24,401 nt of DNA from JADCCX01 sp031378805 (GTDB lineage Bacteria; Pseudomonadota; Alphaproteobacteria; Rhizobiales; Beijerinckiaceae), in assembly GCA_031378805.1 (NCBI GenBank), contig JANNEO010000022.1, positions 1 to 24,401 on the forward strand, given 5' to 3'. This document shows positions 1-8,080 of this stretch, piece by piece; position 1 is the stretch's first letter; every line of letters begins with the position of its first letter. The notes under the pieces were generated by a model, which was given only the letters and a program-made list of their open reading frames with translations, ran no database searches and was not told the DNA's origin. A program made the position numbers and the translations under genes.

Positions 1-569
1 TCCTGTCGCATCGTGATGAAGGCGCGTTCCTCGGCGATCCAGATATCGGCATCGGTCGTGTCCGAAAGGAAGAAGAAGTCGAAATGCTGGATGAGGCCGA
101 TGGCGCGCACCTCCTCGATCATTGCCGCCACCGAACTGAACACGCGGCTGGGCGCCTCGTTGTAGATCGGCATGATCACCGCCGTCTGGTGCTTGAGCGC
201 AGGCGGCACGCTCAGCCAGTTGCGCGGACGACGCAGCAGCGAGGCAAAACCAACGATGGACGACGAGAAGGCCAGCGCGATCCACGAGAAATTCAGCGCA
301 AACAGCACCAGCAGTGCCCATTCCAGCGATGTTACGCCACCCACAGCGACAACGGCATACATCTGCCAGATGCCAATGACCGTGACGATCAGGCCGCCAC
401 CGAAGACGCAGAAACGCGCCAGCCACGGCGTGTAGGCCTTGTCGGGATCGCGCCAGACATAGCGGTCCTTCTTCGACCAGCGCTCGAATGACTGCTCAGG
501 CATTGCGAGAGGCGCTTCCGTCGGCATGGCCGATTGGATGCTCACGACCGCACTGATCGACGCGTTCAT
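1..569 (-). CDS. opgH: Glucans biosynthesis glucosyltransferase H, N-terminal part (cut by window edge)
   Basis: This is the first 189 codons of the inner-membrane glycosyltransferase that polymerises and exports the backbone of osmoregulated periplasmic glucans from UDP-glucose. A cytoplasmic N-tail carries the segment FERWSKKDRYVWRDP (about residues 28-42). Two hydrophobic membrane segments follow at about 52-76 and 84-110, then the start of a GT2 glycosyltransferase domain with VIMPIYNEAP (131-140) and LSDTTDAD (168-175), a nucleotide-sugar-binding aspartate region. The start ATG (569-567) overlaps the opgG stop as ATGA, so the two genes are translationally coupled, opgG first. The gene runs off the left edge, so the catalytic core and C-terminal membrane helices are not visible. 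The family call is secure from these motifs and from the opgG neighbour. Confidence 0.93.
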   Translation of the reverse strand, partial: MNASISAVVSIQSAMPTEAPLAMPEQSFERWSKKDRYVWRDPDKAYTPWLARFCVFGGGLIVTVIGIWQMYAVVAVGGVTSLEWALLVLFALNFSWIALAFSSSIVGFASLLRRPRNWLSVPPALKHQTAVIMPIYNEAPSRVFSSVAAMIEEVRAIGLIQHFDFFFLSDTTDADIWIAEERAFITMRQ

Positions 570-2101
570 GGTGTCCATCGGTAGAGCCATGTTTCGCTCA
601 GCGGCTTGTCGCCTTCTTCGAGCACAAGTCTGATTTCGACCGCGTTCTCGGTTCCCGGATCGAGCTCGAACTGGACGCGCGCGGTCTGCCGTTGCGGGTT
701 GATCAGCAAGCGCGGATTGATGATCTGTCCGGGCGAACTGCTGAGGCCAAGCTTGATCTCCGGCAGTTTCTCCTGCCCGAAAATATCGCCTGCGAATTCA
801 ACCAGACAGCGACGCCGGCGCCCTTGCGAGCCGCGCCCCACGCGAAAACCGATGGCCTGCGCCAATGCGGGCTTCTCCGGCGGCGACCAGCACCAGAACT
901 GGCGGTAGGCGAGCATGGTTTCCGAGCCAGCCGCGAGCCCCGCCTTGGGACGCCAGAACGCGATAATGTTGTCGTTGACCTCGGACTCGCTGGGAATTTC
1001 CACGAGCTGCACGCTGCCCGCACCCCAGTCTCCAATCGGCTCGATCCACAACGAAGGGCGGATGTCATAGCGCTGGTCATCGTCCTGGAAAGCGCTGAAA
1101 TCCCTCTCGCGCTGAATCAGCCCGAAGCCTTTCGGATTTTCGTCGATGAAGGACGAAATCTGGAGCTGCTCAGGATTGCTCAGCGGACGCCATATCCATT
1201 CCCCGCGGCCGTTGAATATCTGCAAGCCATTGGCCTCGTGGACGGCTGGCCGGAAGTCATCGACATTGCGTCGACGGTTGGGACCGAACAGGAAACTCGC
1301 CTGCATCGGCGCGATGCCGATGTGATCAAGCGCTGTCCTGGCGAAGATCGTGGCCTCGGTATCCAGCAATGTGATGTCGCTGACACGCAATGTGAACCGG
1401 AATGCAGCCGTTGCGCTTTCGGAATCGGCCACAGCATGGATCACGATCACGCTGTCTTGCGTCGGGCGCTCGATCCAAAACGCGCGAAAGACAGGAAATT
1501 CCTCGCCCCGCGGGTCGGCAGTCTTGATCGCCAGTGCCCGCGAGAGCGAACCCATGGTCTGCCCACGAGCGATAGCCCGGAAGAATGTTGCGCCCTGAAA
1601 TGTTGCGATTTCGCGCTGATTGTCGCCGGATGTCAGCAGGCGAAAACCAGAAAATCCGATGTCAGGTGTTTGCGATGGCGGCTGAAGTCGCCCGAAGCTG
1701 TAGCGATTGGGATCATAGGCAATGCGCCGGACAATGCCATCCTCAACCATGCTGATGGCCACGGGCGTGGCATAGATGAACCCACGATGCAGCGGCTCGA
1801 TCACCAGCGGACGCGGCTCATCCGACCAGATTTGGCGCTCCGGCCGATGCCGAATGGCCCCGTAGGTCTCCGCGTTCATCCCGCTGAATGGGTCGGGCAA
1901 GGCTGTGTTGGGAGGAGTGAAGGCACGCTTGGAGAGGACGCGGGCGGCCTCGATCACAACGCCAGGATCAAATCGCGTGCCATCCTGCAGCACGGCCTGC
2001 AGAAAGGCCAGAGCGCCGGTGGTCTGCTGGGCAGCAGCTTTCGTGCCGATACCGACTGCGGCCGCTGCTGCGAGAAAATGGCGCCGGTCCAGATCAGGCA
2101 T
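566..2101 (-). CDS. opgG: Periplasmic glucan biosynthesis protein OpgG/OpgD (MdoG) family
   Basis: A 511-residue exported protein of the MdoG family, needed for making or branching osmoregulated periplasmic glucans; E. coli members of this family are known to act on beta-1,2-glucans. The N-terminus has a twin-arginine signal (DRRHFLAAAAA, near residue 6) followed by an alanine-rich segment ending about AAAQQ, so export by the Tat route is inferred, as for E. coli OpgD. Family stretches include RAFTPPNTALPDPFSGMNAE, RPLVIEPLHRGFIY, FLFGPNRRRNVDDFRPAVHE and WEWIWRPL-like GEWIWRPLSNP. I chose ATG at 2101 over an in-frame TTG at 2107; neither has a convincing ribosome site. The gene overlaps opgH by 4 bases. 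Whether it is functionally OpgG or OpgD cannot be decided by eye; pairing with opgH favours OpgG. Confidence 0.92.
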   Translation of the reverse strand: MPDLDRRHFLAAAAAVGIGTKAAAQQTTGALAFLQAVLQDGTRFDPGVVIEAARVLSKRAFTPPNTALPDPFSGMNAETYGAIRHRPERQIWSDEPRPLVIEPLHRGFIYATPVAISMVEDGIVRRIAYDPNRYSFGRLQPPSQTPDIGFSGFRLLTSGDNQREIATFQGATFFRAIARGQTMGSLSRALAIKTADPRGEEFPVFRAFWIERPTQDSVIVIHAVADSESATAAFRFTLRVSDITLLDTEATIFARTALDHIGIAPMQASFLFGPNRRRNVDDFRPAVHEANGLQIFNGRGEWIWRPLSNPEQLQISSFIDENPKGFGLIQRERDFSAFQDDDQRYDIRPSLWIEPIGDWGAGSVQLVEIPSESEVNDNIIAFWRPKAGLAAGSETMLAYRQFWCWSPPEKPALAQAIGFRVGRGSQGRRRRCLVEFAGDIFGQEKLPEIKLGLSSSPGQIINPRLLINPQRQTARVQFELDPGTENAVEIRLVLEEGDKPLSETWLYRWTP

Positions 2102-2165
2102 CCCCAATGATCGTGTCCAAGGTTACGGTCCCGGCAAATGGAAGCGCGCAGGGAAGCATCGCCGT

Positions 2166-2193
2166 CTATAGCGCATCCCGAGGAGAGGTGAAG
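2166..2193 (-). promoter_or_regulatory. Candidate promoter for opgG-opgH
   Basis: Read on the minus strand, CTTCAC (2193-2188), a 16-base spacer and CTATAG (2171-2166) match the alphaproteobacterial housekeeping pattern CTTGAC / CTATAT at 5 of 6 positions each. It lies about 65 bases before the opgG start in the divergent opgG/glmU intergenic region. This is pattern matching only. Confidence 0.35.
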
Positions 2194-2334
2194 CGGGGTT
2201 TGGAGGTTTTTCGTTCATGACAGCGGCGCATTTGTCGTTTCTTTACTCCGATGCGCCATGCACGAACATGGCTATTGGATTCGATTCCACCGACCATGAT
2301 GACCAGGTGCGGCCAACCCGATGAGTTCACAGTC

Positions 2335-3702
2335 ATGACGCATGGCGCAATGAAATCCCTCGCAGTCGTCCTTGCCGCCGGGCAGGGCACCCGGATGCGG
2401 TCCAGCCTGCCCAAGGTGCTTCATTTCATGGCTGGACGGTCGATGATCGGGCATGTGCTGGCCTCGGTGCGTGGTAGCGTCGCAACGGCGGCCTCAGTTG
2501 TGGTCGGTCCGGACCGCGATGACGTGGCAATGGAAGCCCACAAGCAGTTTCCCGGCGCTGTGATTCGTGTCCAGACGGACCGCCTTGGCACGGCACATGC
2601 CGTCTTGCAGGCAAAGGAAGACATCGCGGCAGGATGTGACGTGCTGATCGTGCTCTACGCCGACACGCCGCTTGTCCAGCCGGAGACCATCTCCCGGTTG
2701 CGCGATGCCATCGCAGGTGGCGCTGCCGTTGCCGCCTTGGGTTTCGAAGCGAAAGATCCCACGGGTTATGGCCGCTTTCTCATGGCGGGCGATCAATTGA
2801 CCGCCATTCGGGAGCACAAGGACGCATCCGCGCACGAACGGTCCGTGACGCTGTGCAATGCAGGCTTAATGGCGTTCGATGGCCGCCGTGCGCTCGATAT
2901 TCTCGGCAAGATTGGCAATGCCAATGCCCAGAAGGAATTTTACCTCACGGACGCGATCGAGGTTGCCCGCTCCATGGGCCTGCGCACTGTCGCCGTGATT
3001 GCGCCCGAAGAGGAAGTGATGGGCGTCGATGACCGCATGAAACTGGCCATCGCCGAGGGGATCATGCAGCGCCGTTTGCGCGACCAAGCCATGCGCAACG
3101 GTGCATCGCTTGTTGATCCAGCAAGCGTTTTCTTCAGTCATGACACGAAGATCGGCTCGGATGTCATTGTTGAGCCAAATGTTTTCTTCGGACCAGGCGT
3201 TACAATTGCGGATCATGCGATCATTCATGCGTCCTGCCATATCGAGGGAGCGACAATTGGCGAGGGCGTGCAGGTCGGCCCCTTCGCACGGTTGCGGCCC
3301 GGCACTGTGCTGGCGGCGAAATCGAAGGTCGGCAATTTCTGCGAGGTCAAGAATGCCGATGTTGGCGCTGGTGCGAAGATCAACCACCTGACCTACATCG
3401 GGGATGCCTCCATCGGCGCAAACGCCAATATCGGAGCAGGCACCATCACCTGCAACTATGACGGCTACTTCAAGTATCGCACCACGATTGGCGAGCGGGC
3501 CTTCATCGGGTCGAATTCGTCGCTGGTCGCGCCGATCACAATCGGCGATGGGGCCTATGTCGGATCAGGGTCTGTAGTCTCGCGGGATGTTCCCGCCGAC
3601 GCCCTGGCACTGACGCGGGCTGAGCAGCTCACGAAAGAGGGCTGGGCACGCCGCTTCCACACCACCATGGCCGAGCGGAAAGCCACGAAAAAGCAGAAAT
3701 AA
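2335..3702 (+). CDS. glmU: Bifunctional UDP-GlcNAc pyrophosphorylase / glucosamine-1-phosphate acetyltransferase
   Basis: Cytosolic enzyme that acetylates glucosamine-1-phosphate and couples it to UTP, giving UDP-GlcNAc for peptidoglycan and lipid A. The N-terminal uridyltransferase domain has the nucleotide-binding loop LAAGQGTRMRSSLPKVLH (residues 13-30) and the metal-site region YADTPLV. The C-terminal half is a left-handed beta helix of hexapeptide repeats ending in KINHLTYIGD, whose His351 matches the family catalytic histidine, then GAGTITCNYDG. At 455 residues it has the usual family length. The reading frame is open back to 2251, but ATG 2335 or ATG 2350 places the start at the conserved N-terminus; neither has a clear ribosome site and I prefer 2335. 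glmS follows on the same strand 100 bases downstream, so the pathway enzymes are adjacent. Confidence 0.95.
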   Translation: MTHGAMKSLAVVLAAGQGTRMRSSLPKVLHFMAGRSMIGHVLASVRGSVATAASVVVGPDRDDVAMEAHKQFPGAVIRVQTDRLGTAHAVLQAKEDIAAGCDVLIVLYADTPLVQPETISRLRDAIAGGAAVAALGFEAKDPTGYGRFLMAGDQLTAIREHKDASAHERSVTLCNAGLMAFDGRRALDILGKIGNANAQKEFYLTDAIEVARSMGLRTVAVIAPEEEVMGVDDRMKLAIAEGIMQRRLRDQAMRNGASLVDPASVFFSHDTKIGSDVIVEPNVFFGPGVTIADHAIIHASCHIEGATIGEGVQVGPFARLRPGTVLAAKSKVGNFCEVKNADVGAGAKINHLTYIGDASIGANANIGAGTITCNYDGYFKYRTTIGERAFIGSNSSLVAPITIGDGAYVGSGSVVSRDVPADALALTRAEQLTKEGWARRFHTTMAERKATKKQK

Positions 3703-3743
3703 CCGGGGAACCGGTCACAAACGGTCATTCAAGTTGATTTGAT

Positions 3744-3768
3744 GGGGTAGGGGCGGTGCTCCTACCCC
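3744..3768 (+). other. Strong hairpin in the glmU-glmS gap
   Basis: GGGGTAGGGGC (3744-3754) pairs with GCTCCTACCCC (3758-3768) over 11 base pairs, including one G-U, around a three-base loop. No T-run follows, so a standard intrinsic terminator is unlikely. It ends 34 bases before the glmS start and could attenuate transcription, stabilise RNA or affect translation. Confidence 0.6.
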
Positions 3769-3802
3769 CGGGTGAACCCAGAACAGCGGCGAGAAGAACA
3801 CA

Positions 3803-5629
3803 ATGTGCGGTATCGTTGGAATCCTTGGGCAAACGCCCGTCGCGGCCTTGGTGATCGAGTCGTTGAAGCGGCTTGAATACCGCGGCTATGATTCCGCTGG
3901 CATTGCAACGCTGGAAGATGGTCACCTGACCCGCAGGCGCGCCCAGGGCAAGCTCCGCAATCTCGAAGCCCGCTTGCTGGAGGAACCCCTCAAGGGCATG
4001 ATTGGCATCGGCCACACCCGTTGGGCCACCCATGGCAAACCCACGGAGGCCAATGCGCATCCCCACGCCACGGACAAGCTTGCGGTTGTCCACAACGGCA
4101 TTGTCGAGAATTTCCGCGAGTTGCGCGAGGAGCTGATCGCGGATGGCTGCATCTTCCAGTCCGAAACTGACACCGAAGTGGTGGCCCATCTCGTGACGCG
4201 CGAAATGCGCGATACCAACGATCCTGTCACGGCTGTGCAGCGGGCCTTGCCGCGCCTGCACGGTGCGTTCGCACTCGCTTTCGTTTTCGAAGGCCATGAC
4301 GACCTGCTGATCGGAGCCCGCCAGGGCGCGCCGCTGGCCGTGGGGTATGGCGATGGCGAGATGTATTTGGGCTCGGACGCCCTTGCGCTCGCTCCCTTCA
4401 CTGACAGCATTGCTTACCTCGAAGAAGGCGACTGGGTTGTCCTCAACCGTGCGGGCGCCGAATTCCGAGATGCCACGAACGCGGTTGTGAAGCGCAAGCG
4501 GATCAAGAGCCAGGCTGGCGCTTTTCTGGTGGACAAGGGCAATCATCGCCACTTCATGGCCAAGGAAATTCATGAGCAGCCAGAGGTTATCGGGCGCACG
4601 TTGGCGCATTATCTCGACATGGCCAGCGGCGAAGTACGACTTCCGGTCGAATTACCATTTGATTTCAATGCGATCGAGAAGATCTCTCTTTCTGCTTGCG
4701 GCACGGCCTATCTCGCGGGGTTGACTGCGAAATACTGGTTTGAACGGTTTGCCCGCATTCCCGTCGAGATCGATGTCGCGTCCGAGTTTCGCTACCGCGA
4801 AGCACCACTGCGCAAGGGCGACTTGGCGCTGTTCGTGTCACAATCGGGAGAAACCGCTGATACGCTGGCCTCTCTGCGCTATGCCAAAGACAACGGCCAG
4901 CATGTGGTCAGCGTCGTGAACGTGCCAACCTCGACCATGGCGCGAGAAAGCCATGCTGTCCTGCCGACGCTGGCTGGGCCTGAGATTGGCGTGGCCTCGA
5001 CCAAGGCGTTCACCTGCCAGCTTGCCGTTCTCGCCTGCATTGCCATCGCTGCGGGACGTCAGCGCGGCCATATCGATGCCACGCGCGAGCAGGAACTGGT
5101 GCGCCAGCTCATCGCTATCCCTGGCCTCATTGCCGAAATCCTGAAAACAGAGCCGCATATCGAACTTGTCGCGCACAAGCTGGCCAAGGCGCGGGACGTG
5201 CTTTACCTGGGGCGTGGTACCAATTTCCCGCTCGCCCTCGAGGGCGCACTCAAGCTGAAGGAATTGTCCTACATCCACGCCGAGGGATATGCGGCGGGCG
5301 AATTGAAGCATGGCCCCATTGCGCTAATCGACGAGCAGATGCCTGTCGTGGTGCTGACACCGATGGACCGCTGGTTCGAGAAAACCGTCTCCAACATGCA
5401 GGAGGTTGCGGCCCGCGGCGGCCAGATCATCGTGATCGGCCCCAGGGACACGGCGGAAAAGGCCGCAGTGCAGACCGTTGGCAACATCGACATGCCCGAC
5501 ATGGCGCCGGATTTTTCCGCACTGGCCTATGCGATACCGGTGCAGTTGCTGGCCTATTATACGGCCTCAATCATGGGCAAGGATGTGGATCAGCCCCGCA
5601 ACCTGGCGAAGTCGGTCACCGTGGAGTGA
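3803..5629 (+). CDS. glmS: Glutamine--fructose-6-phosphate aminotransferase (isomerizing)
   Basis: Cytosolic enzyme that makes glucosamine-6-phosphate from fructose-6-phosphate and glutamine, the entry step to UDP-GlcNAc. It starts MCGIVGILG, so the catalytic cysteine becomes the first residue after Met removal. The glutaminase domain covers about residues 2-220 and contains HTRWATHG. Two SIS sugar-isomerase domains follow, with SACGTAYLAG near residue 298, SQSGETADTL near 350, and the C-terminal signature LAKSVTVE with Lys603. Length (608) is typical. A GAGAAGA ribosome site precedes ATG 3803. It lies in line with glmU. No glmS ribozyme or other known leader is recognised in the short gap; the hairpin at 3744-3768 is the only structure seen. 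Confidence 0.98.
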   Translation: MCGIVGILGQTPVAALVIESLKRLEYRGYDSAGIATLEDGHLTRRRAQGKLRNLEARLLEEPLKGMIGIGHTRWATHGKPTEANAHPHATDKLAVVHNGIVENFRELREELIADGCIFQSETDTEVVAHLVTREMRDTNDPVTAVQRALPRLHGAFALAFVFEGHDDLLIGARQGAPLAVGYGDGEMYLGSDALALAPFTDSIAYLEEGDWVVLNRAGAEFRDATNAVVKRKRIKSQAGAFLVDKGNHRHFMAKEIHEQPEVIGRTLAHYLDMASGEVRLPVELPFDFNAIEKISLSACGTAYLAGLTAKYWFERFARIPVEIDVASEFRYREAPLRKGDLALFVSQSGETADTLASLRYAKDNGQHVVSVVNVPTSTMARESHAVLPTLAGPEIGVASTKAFTCQLAVLACIAIAAGRQRGHIDATREQELVRQLIAIPGLIAEILKTEPHIELVAHKLAKARDVLYLGRGTNFPLALEGALKLKELSYIHAEGYAAGELKHGPIALIDEQMPVVVLTPMDRWFEKTVSNMQEVAARGGQIIVIGPRDTAEKAAVQTVGNIDMPDMAPDFSALAYAIPVQLLAYYTASIMGKDVDQPRNLAKSVTVE

Positions 5630-5637
5630 CGGCTGCC

Positions 5638-5666
5638 CTTTCCATAAGGGCTTTCCATCCCTATTT
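5638..5666 (+). promoter_or_regulatory. Candidate heat-shock-like promoter for clpP
   Basis: CTTTCC (5638-5643), a 16-base spacer and CCTATTT (5660-5666) resemble the alphaproteobacterial RpoH pattern CTTGAC-N17-CYTATNT. The -10 part is a full match; the -35 part matches 4 of 6. It sits about 70 bases before clpP. ClpP is a common heat-shock gene, but this is a weak call. Confidence 0.33.
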
Positions 5667-5737
5667 CTGACATCTTAGCTTGGCGTTCATGAGTCGCGGT
5701 CCAGAACCGCAGATCTATCCACCAGAGGCCCTAACCG

Positions 5738-6376
5738 ATGCGCGACCCCGTCGATCTGATCAACAGCTTCATCATTCCCTCCGTCGAGGAGACGACAAGC
5801 CGCGGCTCCTACCGCTACGACATCTTCTCCCGCCTGCTGAAGGAGCGGATCATTTTCCTGACAGGCCCTTTCGAGGACCAGATGGCGACGCTGGTTGTGG
5901 CGCAGCTGCTTTTCCTGGAGGCTGACAATCCAAAGAAGGAAATCAATCTTTACATCAATTCTCCCGGCGGTGTGGTGACCTCGGCGCTCGCCATCTACGA
6001 CACGATGCAGTTCATCCGTTGCCCTGTCGTGACGCTGTGTACTGGCCAGGCCGCGTCCGCAGGATCACTCATCCTGACGGCCGGTGAAAAGGACATGCGG
6101 TTTGCGCTTCCCAACGCCCGGATCATGGTTCACCAGCCATCCGGCGGGTTCCAGGGCCAGGCAACCGACATTCTCATTCATGCCGAGGAGATCAAGGGCA
6201 TCAAGCGTCGGCTGAATCAGATTTACGTGAAGCATACTGGCCGCACGCTTGAGGAGGTCGAGGCTGCACTGGAGCGCGACAATTTCATGAGCGCCGAAAC
6301 GGCCATGGAATTTGGTCTCGTGGACAAGGTTTACGAGAAGCGCTCCGATCTCGATGGCGCTGACGAGAAGAAGTAA
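5738..6376 (+). CDS. clpP: ATP-dependent Clp protease proteolytic subunit
   Basis: Serine protease subunit that forms the barrel-shaped ClpP tetradecamer and degrades proteins fed in by ClpX or ClpA. The 212-residue protein has the family motif GQAASAGS with catalytic Ser107, MVHQPSGG with His132, and ERDNFMSAE with Asp181, giving a complete triad. The N-terminus (MRDPVDLINSFIIPSVEETTSR then GSYRYDIFSRLLKERIIFL) is typical of alphaproteobacterial ClpP. ATG 5738 has AGAGG upstream at 5724-5728. clpX follows 196 bases downstream on the same strand, as expected for the pair. A short C-rich/T-run structure after the stop may allow separate transcription. Confidence 0.98.
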   Translation: MRDPVDLINSFIIPSVEETTSRGSYRYDIFSRLLKERIIFLTGPFEDQMATLVVAQLLFLEADNPKKEINLYINSPGGVVTSALAIYDTMQFIRCPVVTLCTGQAASAGSLILTAGEKDMRFALPNARIMVHQPSGGFQGQATDILIHAEEIKGIKRRLNQIYVKHTGRTLEEVEAALERDNFMSAETAMEFGLVDKVYEKRSDLDGADEKK

Positions 6377-6377
6377 C

Positions 6378-6396
6378 GCGCCACCTGCGCTTTTTT
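6378..6396 (+). terminator. Weak intrinsic terminator candidate after clpP
   Basis: GCGC (6378-6381) pairs with GCGC (6387-6390) around a five-base loop, directly followed by six T residues (6391-6396). The stem is only four pairs, so termination would be partial at best. Confidence 0.35.
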
Positions 6397-6572
6397 GCCA
6401 CTCGGCAAGAACTTGGTAGGGTTTAAGGTGGCAAATTGATCACATGTCTCTGAGTTGCGACTCCGGGGCACTTTCGGGCAAGGCCATTGGTTGGCTATAA
6501 AGCCCAACGCGGTGGCGATTTTTGCGGTCGGGTGCGCACCCCTGCAGAAACACCTCCGAGAGGAGATGAGCG

Positions 6573-7838
6573 ATGAGCAAGGCAGCAAGCGGCGACGGCA
6601 AGAGCACGCTCTACTGTTCGTTCTGCGGCAAGAGCCAGCATGAGGTCCGCAAGCTGATTGCGGGGCCGACCGTATTCATCTGCGATGAATGCGTCGAACT
6701 CTGCATGGACATCATCCGCGAGGAATCGAAAACGTCGCTGGTCAAGTCCAAGGACGGCGTGCCCACACCCAAGGAAATCTGCAAAGTTCTCGACGATTAC
6801 GTGATCGGTCAGTTCTATGCCAAGCGCGTGCTCTCGGTCGCGGTTCACAACCACTACAAGCGCCTGAACCATGCCGCGAAGAACAATGATGTCGAACTTG
6901 CCAAGTCCAACATCCTGCTGATTGGTCCGACAGGCTCGGGCAAGACGCTGCTGGCCCAGACATTGGCCCGTATCATCGACGTACCGTTCACCATGGCGGA
7001 TGCCACAACGCTGACGGAAGCGGGCTATGTCGGTGAGGATGTCGAGAACATCATCCTGAAATTGCTCCAGGCGTCCGAATACAACGTCGAACGTGCCCAG
7101 CGCGGCATCGTCTACATCGATGAGATCGACAAGATCAGCCGCAAGTCCGACAATCCGTCGATCACCCGCGATGTTTCGGGAGAGGGCGTGCAACAAGCCT
7201 TGCTCAAGATCATGGAAGGCACGGTTGCCTCCGTGCCACCGCAAGGTGGCCGCAAGCATCCCCAGCAGGAGTTCCTGCAAGTCGATACCTCCAACATCCT
7301 GTTCATCTGCGGCGGTGCGTTTTCTGGCCTTGAGAAGATCATCTCGGCCCGTGGGCGGCAGACCGGTATCGGCTTCGGTGCGCGTGTCGAATCTCCCGAT
7401 GACCGGCGCACCGGCGAAATCTTCCGCAAGGTGGAGCCTGAGGATCTGCTGAAATTTGGCCTCATCCCCGAGTTCGTGGGCCGCCTCCCGGTGCTGGCCA
7501 CCCTCGAAGATCTCGACATCGAGACGCTGAAGAGAATCCTGACCGAGCCGAAGAATGCGCTCGTGAAGCAGTATCAGCGCCTGTTCGAGATGGAGAACAC
7601 GGACCTGACCTTTACCGACGATGCCGTGACAATGATCGCCAAGAAGGCGATCGAGCGCAAGACTGGCGCGCGCGGCCTTCGCTCGATCATGGAAAGCATC
7701 CTCCTCGACACGATGTATGATCTGCCTGGCCTCGAGGGCGTGGAGCAGGTCGTGATCGGTCCGGAAGTGGTGGAGGGCAATGCCCGTCCACTCTACATCT
7801 ATGGCGACCGCGATGAGCAGGTGCCCGCTTCGGCCTGA
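6573..7838 (+). CDS. clpX: ATP-dependent Clp protease ATP-binding subunit ClpX
   Basis: AAA+ unfoldase that recognises tagged substrates and threads them into ClpP. A zinc-binding domain has four cysteines, Cys15, Cys18, Cys37 and Cys40 (LYCSFCGK and FICDECVELC). The AAA+ module has Walker A GPTGSGKT at 118-125, the pore loop GYVGEDVEN from 151 and Walker B IVYIDEIDK with Asp183/Glu184. Length of 421 residues is standard. A strong ribosome site (GAGAGGAGA) precedes ATG 6573. The 196-base gap before it holds a 12-base perfect palindrome GGGTGCGCACCC (6530-6541) and a TATAAA (6496-6501) without a convincing -35 partner, so its own promoter is possible but not shown. Confidence 0.98.
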   Translation: MSKAASGDGKSTLYCSFCGKSQHEVRKLIAGPTVFICDECVELCMDIIREESKTSLVKSKDGVPTPKEICKVLDDYVIGQFYAKRVLSVAVHNHYKRLNHAAKNNDVELAKSNILLIGPTGSGKTLLAQTLARIIDVPFTMADATTLTEAGYVGEDVENIILKLLQASEYNVERAQRGIVYIDEIDKISRKSDNPSITRDVSGEGVQQALLKIMEGTVASVPPQGGRKHPQQEFLQVDTSNILFICGGAFSGLEKIISARGRQTGIGFGARVESPDDRRTGEIFRKVEPEDLLKFGLIPEFVGRLPVLATLEDLDIETLKRILTEPKNALVKQYQRLFEMENTDLTFTDDAVTMIAKKAIERKTGARGLRSIMESILLDTMYDLPGLEGVEQVVIGPEVVEGNARPLYIYGDRDEQVPASA

Positions 7839-7863
7839 TCACCGATTCGTTTGCCGGGTCTTG

Positions 7864-7892
7864 CTTGAAACAACGGCCCCGCATTCACATCT
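7864..7892 (+). promoter_or_regulatory. Candidate heat-shock (sigma-32/RpoH) promoter for lon
   Basis: CTTGAAA (7864-7870), a 15-base spacer and CACATCT (7886-7892) match the sigma-32 consensus CTTGAAA-N(11-16)-CCCATNT with one mismatch. It lies after the clpX stop and would give an mRNA leader of roughly 180 bases before lon, a classical heat-shock gene. Confidence 0.6.
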
Positions 7893-8080
7893 TGGTTGTG
7901 AGCGGGAATGAGAGTGCCGCCCCTGCGGGCTCCACAGATGCGTTTTGTCTGTCCTTTTCGGTCTTCCGCTGTTGATGATCCCCGGCGTATTTGGTTCGCG
8001 GGATTTTCACGATTGCGTACGTTGGACGGCGGCTCCATCATGAGGGCCTTCCGGCGGGACGAGAATAAGGATTGACGCGC

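Noticed and set aside
692..2110. 472-codon open frame on the plus strand opposite opgG
   Set aside because: It is the antisense of a well-supported MdoG-family gene, has no family motifs and no ribosome site, and results from GC-rich codon bias.
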